Source of the DNA: Chloroflexota bacterium
GTDB lineage: Bacteria > Chloroflexota > Limnocylindria > Limnocylindrales > CSP1-4
Direction: 5' to 3'
Assembly (NCBI GenBank): GCA_003157175.1
Contig: PMIQ01000198.1
Coordinates: 4,080 to 9,911, forward strand
DNA length: 5,832 nucleotides
Notes under the pieces: generated by a model
Databases searched by the model: none
The model's input: the letters and a program-made list of their open reading frames with translations, nothing else
What the model was told of the DNA's origin: nothing
Translations under genes and position numbers: made by a program
In this document: positions 1 to 5,828 of the stretch, in pieces
Layout of the letters: the number at the start of each line of letters is the position of its first letter
How positions within the stretch are numbered: position 1 is the stretch's first letter

Positions 1-1281
1 GTCGGGGAGATCTTCTTCCGAACTTTCGAGCCGCTCGGCATCAAACCCAAGTTCTACTGGGTAAGCGAGCTGTACGCGGCCGGGCAGATGGACCCGTACG
101 TCAATCTGGCCCTCGATCGGGCGGATCGAGTGCGGGCGATCTACCTGCGCGTCAGCCATGTCGAACGCACCGCCAGCTGGCTGCCGATCCAGGTCATATG
201 CGAGCAATGCGGCAGGATCGGCACCACGTACGCCACCGACTGGGACGGCGAGACAGTCGCGTACGCATGCCTGCCGGACATGGTTTCGTGGGCGCGCGGC
301 TGCGGCCACGAGGGTCGCCTCTCGCCGCTGGGCGGCCGGGCCAAGCTGCCCTGGAACCTGGAGTGGGCCGCCAAATGGGGCTTGCTCGGCGTGACGATCG
401 AGGGCTGCGGCAAGGATCTGGCCACCGCCGGCGGTTCCCGCGATCGCTCGGACGCCATCAGCCGCGAGGTCTTCGAGGTTGAGCCGCCGCGCAACGTCGC
501 GTACGAGTTCCTCAACGTCGGTGGCAAGAAGATGTCGACGTCGAAGGGTCAGGGCGCCGCCGCGCACACGATCGCCGAGGTTCTCCCGCCCGAGCAGCTG
601 CGCTTCCTCTTCCTGCGCCCGCGACCGAGCCAGGTGATCGAATTCGACCCGGAAGGCGACACGATCCCGCGGCTCTTCGACGAGTTCGATCGGATCGCCG
701 CGGCGACCGCGGGACGCGAGGTCAAGGGCGAGCTGCCGGCCGACTACGAACGTCTCTTTGCCTACTCGCTGCTCGCGCCCTCGCCGGACGTGGCTGAGGC
801 CGCCGGGGCGTTTCGACCCGCCTTCGCGCACCTCGCCCTGCTGGCGCAGATCCCTGGCGTCGACATTGCCGAGCGAATGGAGGCCGAGAAAGGCGCCTCG
901 CTGAGCGCGTTCGAAGCCGCGATTCTCGCCGAGCGAACGGTCTCGGCCCGAGCCTGGCTGGACTCCTATGCGCCGGCGCGGGCGCGCCTCGTCATCCGCC
1001 ACGACGCCGTGCCGGAGGAAGTTGCGGCGCTGGACGCGGCGCAGCGGGCGTACCTTGGCGCGCTGGCCACGGCTGCCGCGGCCGAGACGCCTGGGTCGGG
1101 CGACGCATGGCAGGGCCTGATCTTCCGTGTGGCCGCCGAAACGGAAATGCCGTCCGGGCGCGCATTCGGTGCCTTGTACGCGGCTTTCCTGGGCCGAACG
1201 AACGGCCCGCGCGCCGGCTGGCTGCTGGCCAGCCTCGAACCCGGCTTCGTGGTGGAGCGGTTGCGGGCCGCAGCCGGTTGA
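1..1281 (+). CDS. lysS: Lysyl-tRNA synthetase, class I (5'-truncated by window edge)
   Basis: This gene encodes the cytoplasmic enzyme that attaches lysine to tRNA-Lys with ATP. The frame is open from base 1 and ends at the TGA at 1279-1281, giving 426 residues; the ATG at 88 is internal because recognisable protein (FYWVSELYAAGQ) continues upstream of it. What shows the family: a Cys-x2-Cys pair (codons at 199 and 208) and a later GCGHEG cluster (near 298-312) that look like a metal-binding insertion; KLPWNLEW at 343-366; GKDLATAGGS at 409-438; the class I KMSKS loop as KMSTSKG at 529-549; and a C-terminal end of the type GPRAGWLLASLEPGFVVERL. Class I LysRS is typically about 500-540 residues, so roughly 100 N-terminal residues with the HIGH-type motif are missing from view. 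Class I LysRS is the archaeal type and occurs in only some bacteria; most use the unrelated class II enzyme. The usual GKDH motif reads GKDL here. Family assignment is secure. serS follows 168 nt downstream. Confidence 0.95.
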   Translation, partial: VGEIFFRTFEPLGIKPKFYWVSELYAAGQMDPYVNLALDRADRVRAIYLRVSHVERTASWLPIQVICEQCGRIGTTYATDWDGETVAYACLPDMVSWARGCGHEGRLSPLGGRAKLPWNLEWAAKWGLLGVTIEGCGKDLATAGGSRDRSDAISREVFEVEPPRNVAYEFLNVGGKKMSTSKGQGAAAHTIAEVLPPEQLRFLFLRPRPSQVIEFDPEGDTIPRLFDEFDRIAAATAGREVKGELPADYERLFAYSLLAPSPDVAEAAGAFRPAFAHLALLAQIPGVDIAERMEAEKGASLSAFEAAILAERTVSARAWLDSYAPARARLVIRHDAVPEEVAALDAAQRAYLGALATAAAAETPGSGDAWQGLIFRVAAETEMPSGRAFGALYAAFLGRTNGPRAGWLLASLEPGFVVERLRAAAG

Positions 1282-1391
1282 TCCCGGCCGGGCCCGGTTC
1301 GAGGTCGCGGACACGCTTCCCGTGACCCCAGCTGGTGCTTGAGCCGGACCGATTCTGATGGCCTACTGCCCCGCGCTGCCATTGCCCGGGC

Positions 1392-1397
1392 TAAACT
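1392..1397 (+). promoter_or_regulatory. serS: Possible -10 element (TAAACT) upstream of serS
   Basis: TAAACT fits the TAnnnT core of a sigma70-type -10 box and sits in one of the few A/T-rich spots of the spacer. Transcription from it would give a 5' leader of about 45 nt before the serS ATG. No good -35 hexamer is visible 16-18 nt upstream, where the sequence is C-rich. The call is tentative and serves only to suggest that serS may have its own promoter. Confidence 0.25.
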
Positions 1398-1434
1398 CAG
1401 TGGCGATGCGGCCCGGGCCGCCGGAGAACACCAC

Positions 1435-1439
1435 GGGAG
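1435..1439 (+). promoter_or_regulatory. serS: serS ribosome binding site (GGGAG)
   Basis: GGGAG lies 10 nt before the ATG at 1450. It supports that ATG rather than the in-frame TTG at 1339 as the serS start. Confidence 0.5.
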
Positions 1440-1449
1440 TTATCGACGC

Positions 1450-2760
1450 ATGAGCATCGGGCTGGCAAGGCTGCGCGAGGAGCCGGATCGGATCCGCCAG
1501 GGAGCGATCGACAAGGGCGAGGACCCGTCGATCGTGGATCAGGCTCTGGAGCTGGAGGGCACGCGTCGCCAGCTGCTCGGCGATTCGGATCGGCTCAAGG
1601 CCGAGCGCAACGCCGCCTCCAAGCAGATAGGGGAGGCGATTCGCAACGGCGCCGCGCCAACCGGCCCCGAAGTCGCGGCGCTGCGCCAGGCCTCCACCGA
1701 CGCCGGTGCTCACATCGAGAAGCTCGACGCGGAGCTGGCGGCCGCCGAGGCCCAGCTCGAAGAGCTGATGCTTCGCATCCCGAACCCGGCCGACCCGGAC
1801 GTGCCGGTGGGCGACGCCTCGGCTAACCAGGTCGTTCGGACGTGGGGCGAGCTGCTGCCCAAGGACGCCACCACGGATGGCCACGCCTGGACGCGGCGCC
1901 CGCACTGGGAAGTGGCCGCCGATCTGCGCATGTTCGACCTGGAACGCGGGGCCAAGATCAGCGGCTCCGGGTTCCCCGTCTACACGGGCCAGGGTTCGCG
2001 CCTCCAGCGCGCCCTCATCGACATGATGCTCGACATCCACACCGCCGAGCACGGCATGACCGAGGTCTGGCCGCCGGCCATGGTCAACGCGGCCTCGGCC
2101 CGCGGGACCGGTCAGATCCCCGACAAAGAAGACCTCATGTACATCGTCACGCGCGACGAGCTGTACCTCGTGCCCACCGCGGAGGTTCCGGTCACTAACC
2201 TCCATCGTGACGAGATCTTCGAGGCGGACCAGCTGCCAATCCGCTACGCGGCCTACTCTCCATGCTTCCGCCGCGAGGCTGGCGCGGCCGGCAAGGACAC
2301 CCGCGGGATCCTGCGAGTTCACCAGTTCGACAAGGTTGAGATGGTCTTTTTCGAGAAGCCCGAAGCGTCGACCGAGGCGCTCGAATGGCTGACCGGTCGA
2401 GCCGAGGTGATCCTGCAGCGCCTCGGTCTCGCCTATCGAGTTCTGCTCATGGCTACCAAGGACATGGGCTTCGTCCAGGCAAAGAAGTACGACCTCGAAG
2501 TCTGGGCGCCCGGCGTGGAGCGCTGGCTCGAAGTCAGCTCGTGCTCGAACTTTCGCGACTACCAGGCTCGCCGGATGGCGATCCGCTATCGGCCCGAAGC
2601 CGGCGCGAAGCCCGAGCTCGTGCACACGCTCAACGGCTCGGGGCTGGCGCTCGCTCGAACGGTCGCGGCGATCCTCGAGACATACCAGCAGTCGGACGGC
2701 AGCCTGATCGTGCCCGAGGCGCTCCAGCCGTACATGCACGTGGAGCGCGTGGGCCGATAG
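1450..2760 (+). CDS. serS: Seryl-tRNA synthetase
   Basis: SerRS is a cytoplasmic class II enzyme that charges tRNA-Ser, and also tRNA-Sec where present, with serine. The protein has 436 residues, close to the usual 420-430. Residues 1-25 (MSIGLARLREEPDRIRQGAI...) match the typical SerRS N-terminus, which with the GGGAG site fixes the start at the ATG at 1450. Residues about 27-107 are charged and heptad-like, the antiparallel coiled-coil arm that grips the long variable arm of tRNA-Ser. The catalytic core follows: TAE at 243-245 (serine-binding loop), motif 2 at 273-278 (FRREAG) with its loop through GKDTRGILRVHQFDKVE, the AKKYDLEVW segment at 344-352, EVSSCSNFRDYQARR at 361-375, and motif 3 at 396-403 (GSGLALAR). 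Every expected element is present and the frame is intact, so the enzyme should be functional. It lies downstream of lysS on the same strand. No clear terminator follows its TAG stop. Confidence 0.98.
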   Translation: MSIGLARLREEPDRIRQGAIDKGEDPSIVDQALELEGTRRQLLGDSDRLKAERNAASKQIGEAIRNGAAPTGPEVAALRQASTDAGAHIEKLDAELAAAEAQLEELMLRIPNPADPDVPVGDASANQVVRTWGELLPKDATTDGHAWTRRPHWEVAADLRMFDLERGAKISGSGFPVYTGQGSRLQRALIDMMLDIHTAEHGMTEVWPPAMVNAASARGTGQIPDKEDLMYIVTRDELYLVPTAEVPVTNLHRDEIFEADQLPIRYAAYSPCFRREAGAAGKDTRGILRVHQFDKVEMVFFEKPEASTEALEWLTGRAEVILQRLGLAYRVLLMATKDMGFVQAKKYDLEVWAPGVERWLEVSSCSNFRDYQARRMAIRYRPEAGAKPELVHTLNGSGLALARTVAAILETYQQSDGSLIVPEALQPYMHVERVGR

Positions 2761-2843
2761 GGAACGGCGGATGAGGCCGGCGGCAGTTTCTGGCAACATG
2801 ACTCGGCTCACGCCCTGAAAGGCACGGTTGCCTCGTGAGGGGC

Positions 2844-2850
2844 AGGAGGT
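2844..2850 (+). promoter_or_regulatory. Strong Shine-Dalgarno (AGGAGGT) before the lipoprotein relic
   Basis: AGGAGGT is a near-perfect match to the anti-Shine-Dalgarno sequence and lies 3 nt before the GTG at 2854. It marks a former, or conceivably still used, translation start and is the best ribosome binding site in the window. Confidence 0.6.
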
Positions 2851-2853
2851 TGC

Positions 2854-3211
2854 GTGGAAGCTGACCGGCGTCGAACCATTCGACGCGGCGCGCGTGCCGG
2901 CGTGGCTGAGCCTGTTGGCCATGTGCGCGGCGCTGGCCATCGCCGGCTGCGCGGGCGCCGGTCCCCGCCCGTGACCATCATCATCACGCTGCCGCCGTCG
3001 ACGCCCGGAGCGACCCTCACTCCGGCGGCCGTGCCCACGGCGAGACTTTCCAGCGGTTGGCGGACGCGGACTACCCTCCGAAACTGGCCATCGTTGGCGA
3101 CGCCGGCCAGTTGAGGTCCCCACCGTCGGCCTCCCGACGGTCTCGATCCCCTGGTCGGCGCTCTCCAGAGTGATCGCCAAACCGGGCCCCGCCGCAGGTT
3201 TCGTACCGTAG
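2854..3211 (+). pseudogene. Decayed secreted lipoprotein gene with multiple frameshifts
   Basis: Consecutive protein-like pieces lie in different frames. First is a GTG start after AGGAGGT at 2854 with a basic stretch (MEADRRRTIRRGARAG). Second, in the +1 frame from about 2894, is a signal-peptide core with a lipobox (WLSLLAMCAALAIAGC, Cys codon at 2948), stopped by TGA at 2972. Third, in the first frame from 2971, is a Pro/Thr-rich linker (TIIITLPPSTPG, TPAAVPT). Fourth, in the third frame from about 3042, is ETFQRLADADYPPKLAIVGD. Fifth, from 3113, is EVPTVGLPTVSIPWSALSRV to a TAG at 3209. Each piece keeps G/C-ending codons only in its own frame. Joined together they would make a lipoprotein of about 118 residues: signal peptide, lipidated Cys, linker, small extracytoplasmic segment. 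At least three frame changes separate the lipobox from the stop, with one more near the start. Decay is the simplest explanation. Clustered sequencing indels are the alternative, but the two long flanking genes show none. I do not recognise the family of the C-terminal segment. Confidence 0.6.
2868..2886. repeat. Perfect 8-bp inverted repeat (GCGTCGAA-CCA-TTCGACGC)
   Basis: The arms 2868-2875 and 2879-2886 are exact reverse complements separated by CCA. They could form a tight hairpin in DNA or RNA. The repeat lies just inside the start of the lipoprotein relic, about 18 nt downstream of its Shine-Dalgarno sequence, where a hairpin could influence translation. No T-tract follows, so it is not a typical terminator. 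A role as a binding site is possible but unproven. Confidence 0.55.
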
Positions 3212-3291
3212 GGCTTGGGCTCGAAGGCTTCGTCAGCAGCGCTCTGCCCGCGCGCCGCTTGGGCCGAGATCCGCGGAGGCGGCTGCGCGGC

Positions 3292-3320
3292 CCTATACAT
3301 TAGTACTGTAGTACAAACAA
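3292..3320 (-). promoter_or_regulatory. Possible minus-strand promoter in the AT-rich island
   Basis: Read on the - strand, TTGTTT (complement of 3315-3320) and TATAGG (complement of 3292-3297) are separated by 17 nt, a standard sigma70-type spacing. The 18-bp dyad at 3300-3317 fills most of the spacer and overlaps the -35 hexamer, where a bound regulator could block polymerase. Transcription would run antisense toward the lipoprotein relic, and no gene is visible there on this strand. This may be a fortuitous match in the only A/T-rich patch. Confidence 0.2.
3300..3317. promoter_or_regulatory. 18-bp dyad in an AT-rich island (operator candidate)
   Basis: The sequence is TTAGTACTGTAGTACAAA. 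The core arms GTACT (3303-3307) and AGTAC (3310-3314) are exact reverse complements around GT. The outer TT and AA also pair, with one mismatch position between core and flank. TAGTAC is also directly repeated (3301-3306 and 3309-3314). The size and symmetry suit a dimeric DNA-binding regulator. It lies about 330 nt upstream of the proposed EAL start and about 90 nt after the lipoprotein relic's stop. The regulator is unknown. Confidence 0.35.
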
Positions 3321-3348
3321 CAGTTGGACATGGCGCCGGCCGAGTGGT

Positions 3349-3369
3349 CCACTGTAGGGGCAGCAGTGG
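3349..3369. repeat. Inverted repeat CCACTG-9 nt-CAGTGG
   Basis: The arms 3349-3354 and 3364-3369 are perfectly complementary over 6 bp, with loop TAGGGGCAG. A competing tiny dyad, AGTGG-T-CCACT, overlaps at 3343-3353. No T-tract follows. It may be a leader-RNA hairpin or coincidence. Confidence 0.3.
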
Positions 3370-3393
3370 CCGGAGCGCAGCCCGGCGGTGGAT

Positions 3394-3399
3394 TTGACA
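3394..3399 (+). promoter_or_regulatory. Isolated TTGACA (-35-like) hexamer upstream of the EAL gene
   Basis: This is a perfect -35 consensus hexamer on the coding strand upstream of the PAS-GAF-EAL gene. At 17-nt spacing the -10 position reads GCCTAC; the nearest TA-starting hexamer (TACCTC at 3420) needs a 20-nt spacer. It is therefore only a weak promoter candidate. Confidence 0.2.
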
Positions 3400-3648
3400 G
3401 CCCCGCTTCCCCGGATGCCTACCTCAGCGTCGGAGCCGAGATGAGAAGGATTGGAAGCGGTTGGCTCGCAGTCGGAGGCACGCCCATCGTTCACTATCTC
3501 GCGACCGTGTCGCCGCGCTGCGTTCTTGAAAGCGTGCGCTGCATCGGGTCCGGCGATGATCGCTCTCGACGCTAGCGACGCCATCTCGGACGAGGTTGTC
3601 GCGACGAGCCCCGCGCATGGTCGGGGCCGAAGGCGCACCGAGTGTGCG

Positions 3649-5751
3649 ATGCCACCGTCAGGCAGGGTCGCAACGCCCCAACCGGCTCGATTGGCGCCTC
3701 GCGCCGGCATCGGTCTGGCCCCGCGCCGCCAGATTTCCAAGCCCCGACCACTACGTCTGGCGCAATCCCATGAGGCCGCGGTCGCGAACCACACGGAGCC
3801 TTTCGTCCCGCGCTTCCGCGACCTGATGGAAGCGTCCCCGGTGGCTGCCTTCGTGAAGGACTCCGAGGGTCGCTACGTCTACGCCAACCCGCACCTCCGG
3901 GCCACCATGGGCCGGCACACGGGGTCCGACTGGCAGGGCAAGACCGATGCCGACATGTGGCCGCCCGAAGCCGCCGCGCTGATCGCCGAGCACGACCGGG
4001 CGGCCCTCCATGGCGGTGGGTCGCAGGTCTTCTCGCATGTGCTGCCGCTCGAGAACGGGCCGCACACGGTGCTGCTCATGGAGTTCCCCCTGCCAACCGG
4101 CAAGGGGGCCCTCGGAGTGGGTGGCATCGCGGTCGACATCACCGAATACTCGAATGAGGCGGCGGACCGCAAGCGGCTGAGCGTGGCCATCGAGCAGGTG
4201 GCCGAGTCGGTCATGATCACCGATCGCGAGGCGCGGATCACCTACGTCAACTCCGCCTTCGAGCGGGTGACCGGCTACTCCCGCGACGAGGTCGTCGGGC
4301 GCAACCCGCGCCTCCTTGACAGCGGCCTCCAGCCGGCCTCGTTCTACGCGGCGATGTGGGCCTCGCTCAGCGCTGGCGTGCCGTGGGTGGCCGACTTCGT
4401 CAACCGGCGCAAGGACGGCTCGCTCTTCACCGAGGAGGCGATCATCTCGCCCATCTCGGATGCCTCGGGCACGATCACGAGCTATATGGCCGTCAAGCGC
4501 GACGTCACCGCCGAGCGAGCGCTGGCGGACCGCTCGACCCAGCTCGTGCGGCAGCGCGCCCTCATCGCCGAGACGATGCGCGGCCTGCGCCCGGGCGACA
4601 CGCCCGAGGCCACCGCGCAGGCGATCTGCCGTCAGGTCGTGAGCCTGACCGGCATCGCCGCCGCGCAGCTCCTCCTCTTCGAGCTCGGCGGTCGCGCCAT
4701 GCCGATCGGCTTCGTCGTCGCCGGACGGCCCGACCCGCCGCTGCGGCGTCTCTCCTACCAGCGCAGCCGGCAACTGCGCAGTCGAGCCGCGGTGGGCCCG
4801 TGGATCGAGCCGTGGACGAACCGGCAGAGGCGTCCCAACGATGAGCTGTTCGGCGGGCCCGGCTCCACCTCGTTCGCCTTTGCGCCCGTGTCCGCGGACG
4901 GACGACTCGTCGGGTTGCTGGCCATACAGGCCACCAACGCCATTCATAAGACCGCCGCCGGAGAGGCGCTGCCGGCCCTGGTCGAGTTCGCCGATCTCGC
5001 CGGGGCGCTCATCGGCCGCGACGTGGCCGAGCGCACCGAGGCGGGTCGCAGCCGCGACCTCATCGCGGCCATAATCGCCGCCCGAGCCTTCGCGCCGGTC
5101 TTCCAGCCGATCGTGGATCTGGCGCGTAACGAGATCGTCGGCTATGAGGCCCTGACACGCTTCGCCGACGGTGCCAATCCCGAGGTCGTGTTCGCCGAGG
5201 CGGCCGCGGTCGATTTGGGGACCGAGCTAGAGATGGTCACACTCAAGGCCGCCCTCGCCGCCGCGGAGTCGCTGCCAGAGTCGGCCTGGCTCAATCTCAA
5301 CGCGTCGCCGGATCTCGTCACCGCCGGAGAGCCGCTGCGCACCACCATCGCCGAGGTTCGCCGACACCTTGTCCTGGAGGTGACCGAGCACACGGCTATC
5401 GCCGACTACCCGGCGTTCCGCGCGGCCATGGCCGCACTGGGGCCAAACGTGGAGCTCGCCGTGGACGACGCGGGCGTCGGGTTTGCCAGCCTGCGCCACA
5501 TCCTCGAGTTGCACCCCGCCTTTGTGAAGCTCGATCGGTGGCTGGTCACCGACCTCGAGGCCGATCATGCCCGTCAGGCCATGATCGTGGGCCTGTGCCA
5601 TTTCGCCCTCTCGACCGGCTGCCGCCTCATCGCCGAGGGGATCGAGACGGAGAACGAGCTCACGGCTCTCAGGTTGTTCAACGTCGAGCTCGGACAGGGC
5701 TATCTGCTCGGACGACCGGTACCCGTTGCCACGGTCCCAACACACTTGTAG
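3649..5751 (+). CDS. PAS-PAS-GAF-EAL c-di-GMP phosphodiesterase
   Basis: This is a predicted cytoplasmic sensor that hydrolyses cyclic di-GMP to linear pGpG. No transmembrane segment or signal peptide is visible. From the ATG at 3649 it has 700 residues: PAS 1 about 55-165 (FRDLMEASPVAAFVKDSEG... ending VDITEYSN), PAS 2 about 175-290 (ESVMITDREARITYVNSAF, GYSRDEVVGRNPRLL, NRRKDGSLF), a GAF-like domain about 300-460, and EAL about 480-695. EAL catalytic residues all appear present: E500 of YEALTR, N551 of LNLNASP, E577 of VLEVTE, D606-D607 of DDAGVG, K627 of FVKLD, E663 of AEGIET and Q683 of GQGYLL. The DDFGTG loop is the variant DDAGVG. There is no GGDEF domain, so it should only degrade c-di-GMP. 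The start is uncertain: alternatives are TTG 3451, ATG 3556 and ATG 3826, none with a good Shine-Dalgarno. ATG 3826 would cut into the first PAS helix. By my count 34 of 108 codons end in A/T in 3451-3774, against 9 of 100 in 3826-4125, so constrained coding may begin only near 3775. Confidence 0.9.
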   Translation: MPPSGRVATPQPARLAPRAGIGLAPRRQISKPRPLRLAQSHEAAVANHTEPFVPRFRDLMEASPVAAFVKDSEGRYVYANPHLRATMGRHTGSDWQGKTDADMWPPEAAALIAEHDRAALHGGGSQVFSHVLPLENGPHTVLLMEFPLPTGKGALGVGGIAVDITEYSNEAADRKRLSVAIEQVAESVMITDREARITYVNSAFERVTGYSRDEVVGRNPRLLDSGLQPASFYAAMWASLSAGVPWVADFVNRRKDGSLFTEEAIISPISDASGTITSYMAVKRDVTAERALADRSTQLVRQRALIAETMRGLRPGDTPEATAQAICRQVVSLTGIAAAQLLLFELGGRAMPIGFVVAGRPDPPLRRLSYQRSRQLRSRAAVGPWIEPWTNRQRRPNDELFGGPGSTSFAFAPVSADGRLVGLLAIQATNAIHKTAAGEALPALVEFADLAGALIGRDVAERTEAGRSRDLIAAIIAARAFAPVFQPIVDLARNEIVGYEALTRFADGANPEVVFAEAAAVDLGTELEMVTLKAALAAAESLPESAWLNLNASPDLVTAGEPLRTTIAEVRRHLVLEVTEHTAIADYPAFRAAMAALGPNVELAVDDAGVGFASLRHILELHPAFVKLDRWLVTDLEADHARQAMIVGLCHFALSTGCRLIAEGIETENELTALRLFNVELGQGYLLGRPVPVATVPTHL

Positions 5752-5785
5752 GTGGGGGCCACGCCCGGACGAAGAATGACTGGAC

Positions 5786-5808
5786 AACCCGGCCTCCTCG
5801 GGGGTTTT
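5786..5808 (+). terminator. Weak intrinsic terminator after the EAL gene
   Basis: CCCG (5788-5791) can pair with CGGG (5799-5802), and the flanking AA can pair with TT beyond a two-G bulge. The hairpin runs into TTTT at 5805-5808. It lies 35 nt after the EAL stop, in the right place to end that transcript. The stem is short and the T-tract only four long. Confidence 0.45.
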
Positions 5809-5828
5809 CGCGGCGGCGACTCGCCGCG
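5809..5828. repeat. GC-rich inverted repeat at the window edge
   Basis: CGCGGCG (5809-5815) and CGCCGCG (5822-5828) are perfect 7-bp complements around GCGACT. It directly follows the T-tract of the preceding terminator-like hairpin and may be a second stop structure. What follows is outside the window. Confidence 0.4.

Larger units (their letters stand above)
1282..1449 (+). other. lysS-serS intergenic spacer
   Basis: This 168-nt spacer lies between the lysS stop and the serS start. It is open in the serS frame from a TTG at 1339, but the residues before 1450 do not resemble a SerRS N-terminus. An imperfect hairpin is possible at 1309-1327 (GGACACG / CGTGACC with one A-A mismatch, loop CTTCC). 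No T-tract follows it, so it is not a convincing intrinsic terminator. Read-through from lysS into serS is therefore possible. Confidence 0.5.
3212..3648. other. Gene-poor region between the lipoprotein relic and the EAL gene
   Basis: I see no convincing gene here. Open frames exist on both strands, for example an 83-codon frame at 3324-3575 on the + strand and a 164-codon frame at 3300-3794 on the - strand. Neither shows recognisable protein motifs or a good ribosome binding site. The region contains an AT-rich island at about 3291-3325 with a dyad, a hairpin at 3349-3369, and an isolated TTGACA hexamer at 3394-3399 that lacks a well-spaced -10 box. In-frame extension of the EAL protein back to a TTG at 3451 is possible, but codon use there is unlike the rest of the gene. 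The region probably holds the control sequences of the EAL gene plus degenerate DNA. Confidence 0.5.

Noticed and set aside
1339..1449. Upstream TTG start giving serS a 37-residue extension
   Set aside because: The extension does not resemble SerRS, while the protein from the ATG at 1450 begins exactly like family members and has GGGAG upstream.
2820..2833. Hairpin AGGCA-CGGT-TGCCT as a serS terminator
   Set aside because: The stem is only 5 bp and no T-tract follows on the plus strand. On the minus strand only TTT follows.
1363..3300. 645-codon open frame on the minus strand, antisense to serS
   Set aside because: It covers a complete, motif-rich serS on the other strand and its translation shows no recognisable domain. 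Long antisense frames are expected in high-GC3 genes.
3330..3450. c-di-GMP (GEMM) riboswitch upstream of the EAL gene
   Set aside because: Considered because of the gene's function, but the conserved GEMM core sequences are not visible. Only a simple hairpin is present.
3324..3575. 83-codon plus-strand frame after the AT-rich island
   Set aside because: Mixed third-position composition, no Shine-Dalgarno and no recognisable motif. A tiny gene cannot be excluded, but I cannot support one.
2761..3648. tRNA gene, CRISPR array or insertion sequence in the non-coding stretch
   Set aside because: No cloverleaf with a TTCGA-type T-loop, no regularly spaced repeats, no transposase fragment and no terminal inverted repeats were seen by eye.
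3300..3794. 164-codon minus-strand frame in the gene-poor region
   Set aside because: It has no ribosome binding site, no recognisable motif, and its start lies inside the EAL gene. It lies downstream of the wrong side of the possible minus-strand promoter, so that promoter would not transcribe it.
3751..4947. 398-codon minus-strand frame opposite the PAS/GAF coding region
   Set aside because: It is a shadow of the EAL gene. The translation is an Arg/Gly/His-rich jumble without domains.
5227..5787. 186-codon minus-strand frame opposite the EAL domain
   Set aside because: The plus strand encodes an intact EAL domain with every catalytic residue, so this is an antisense artefact.
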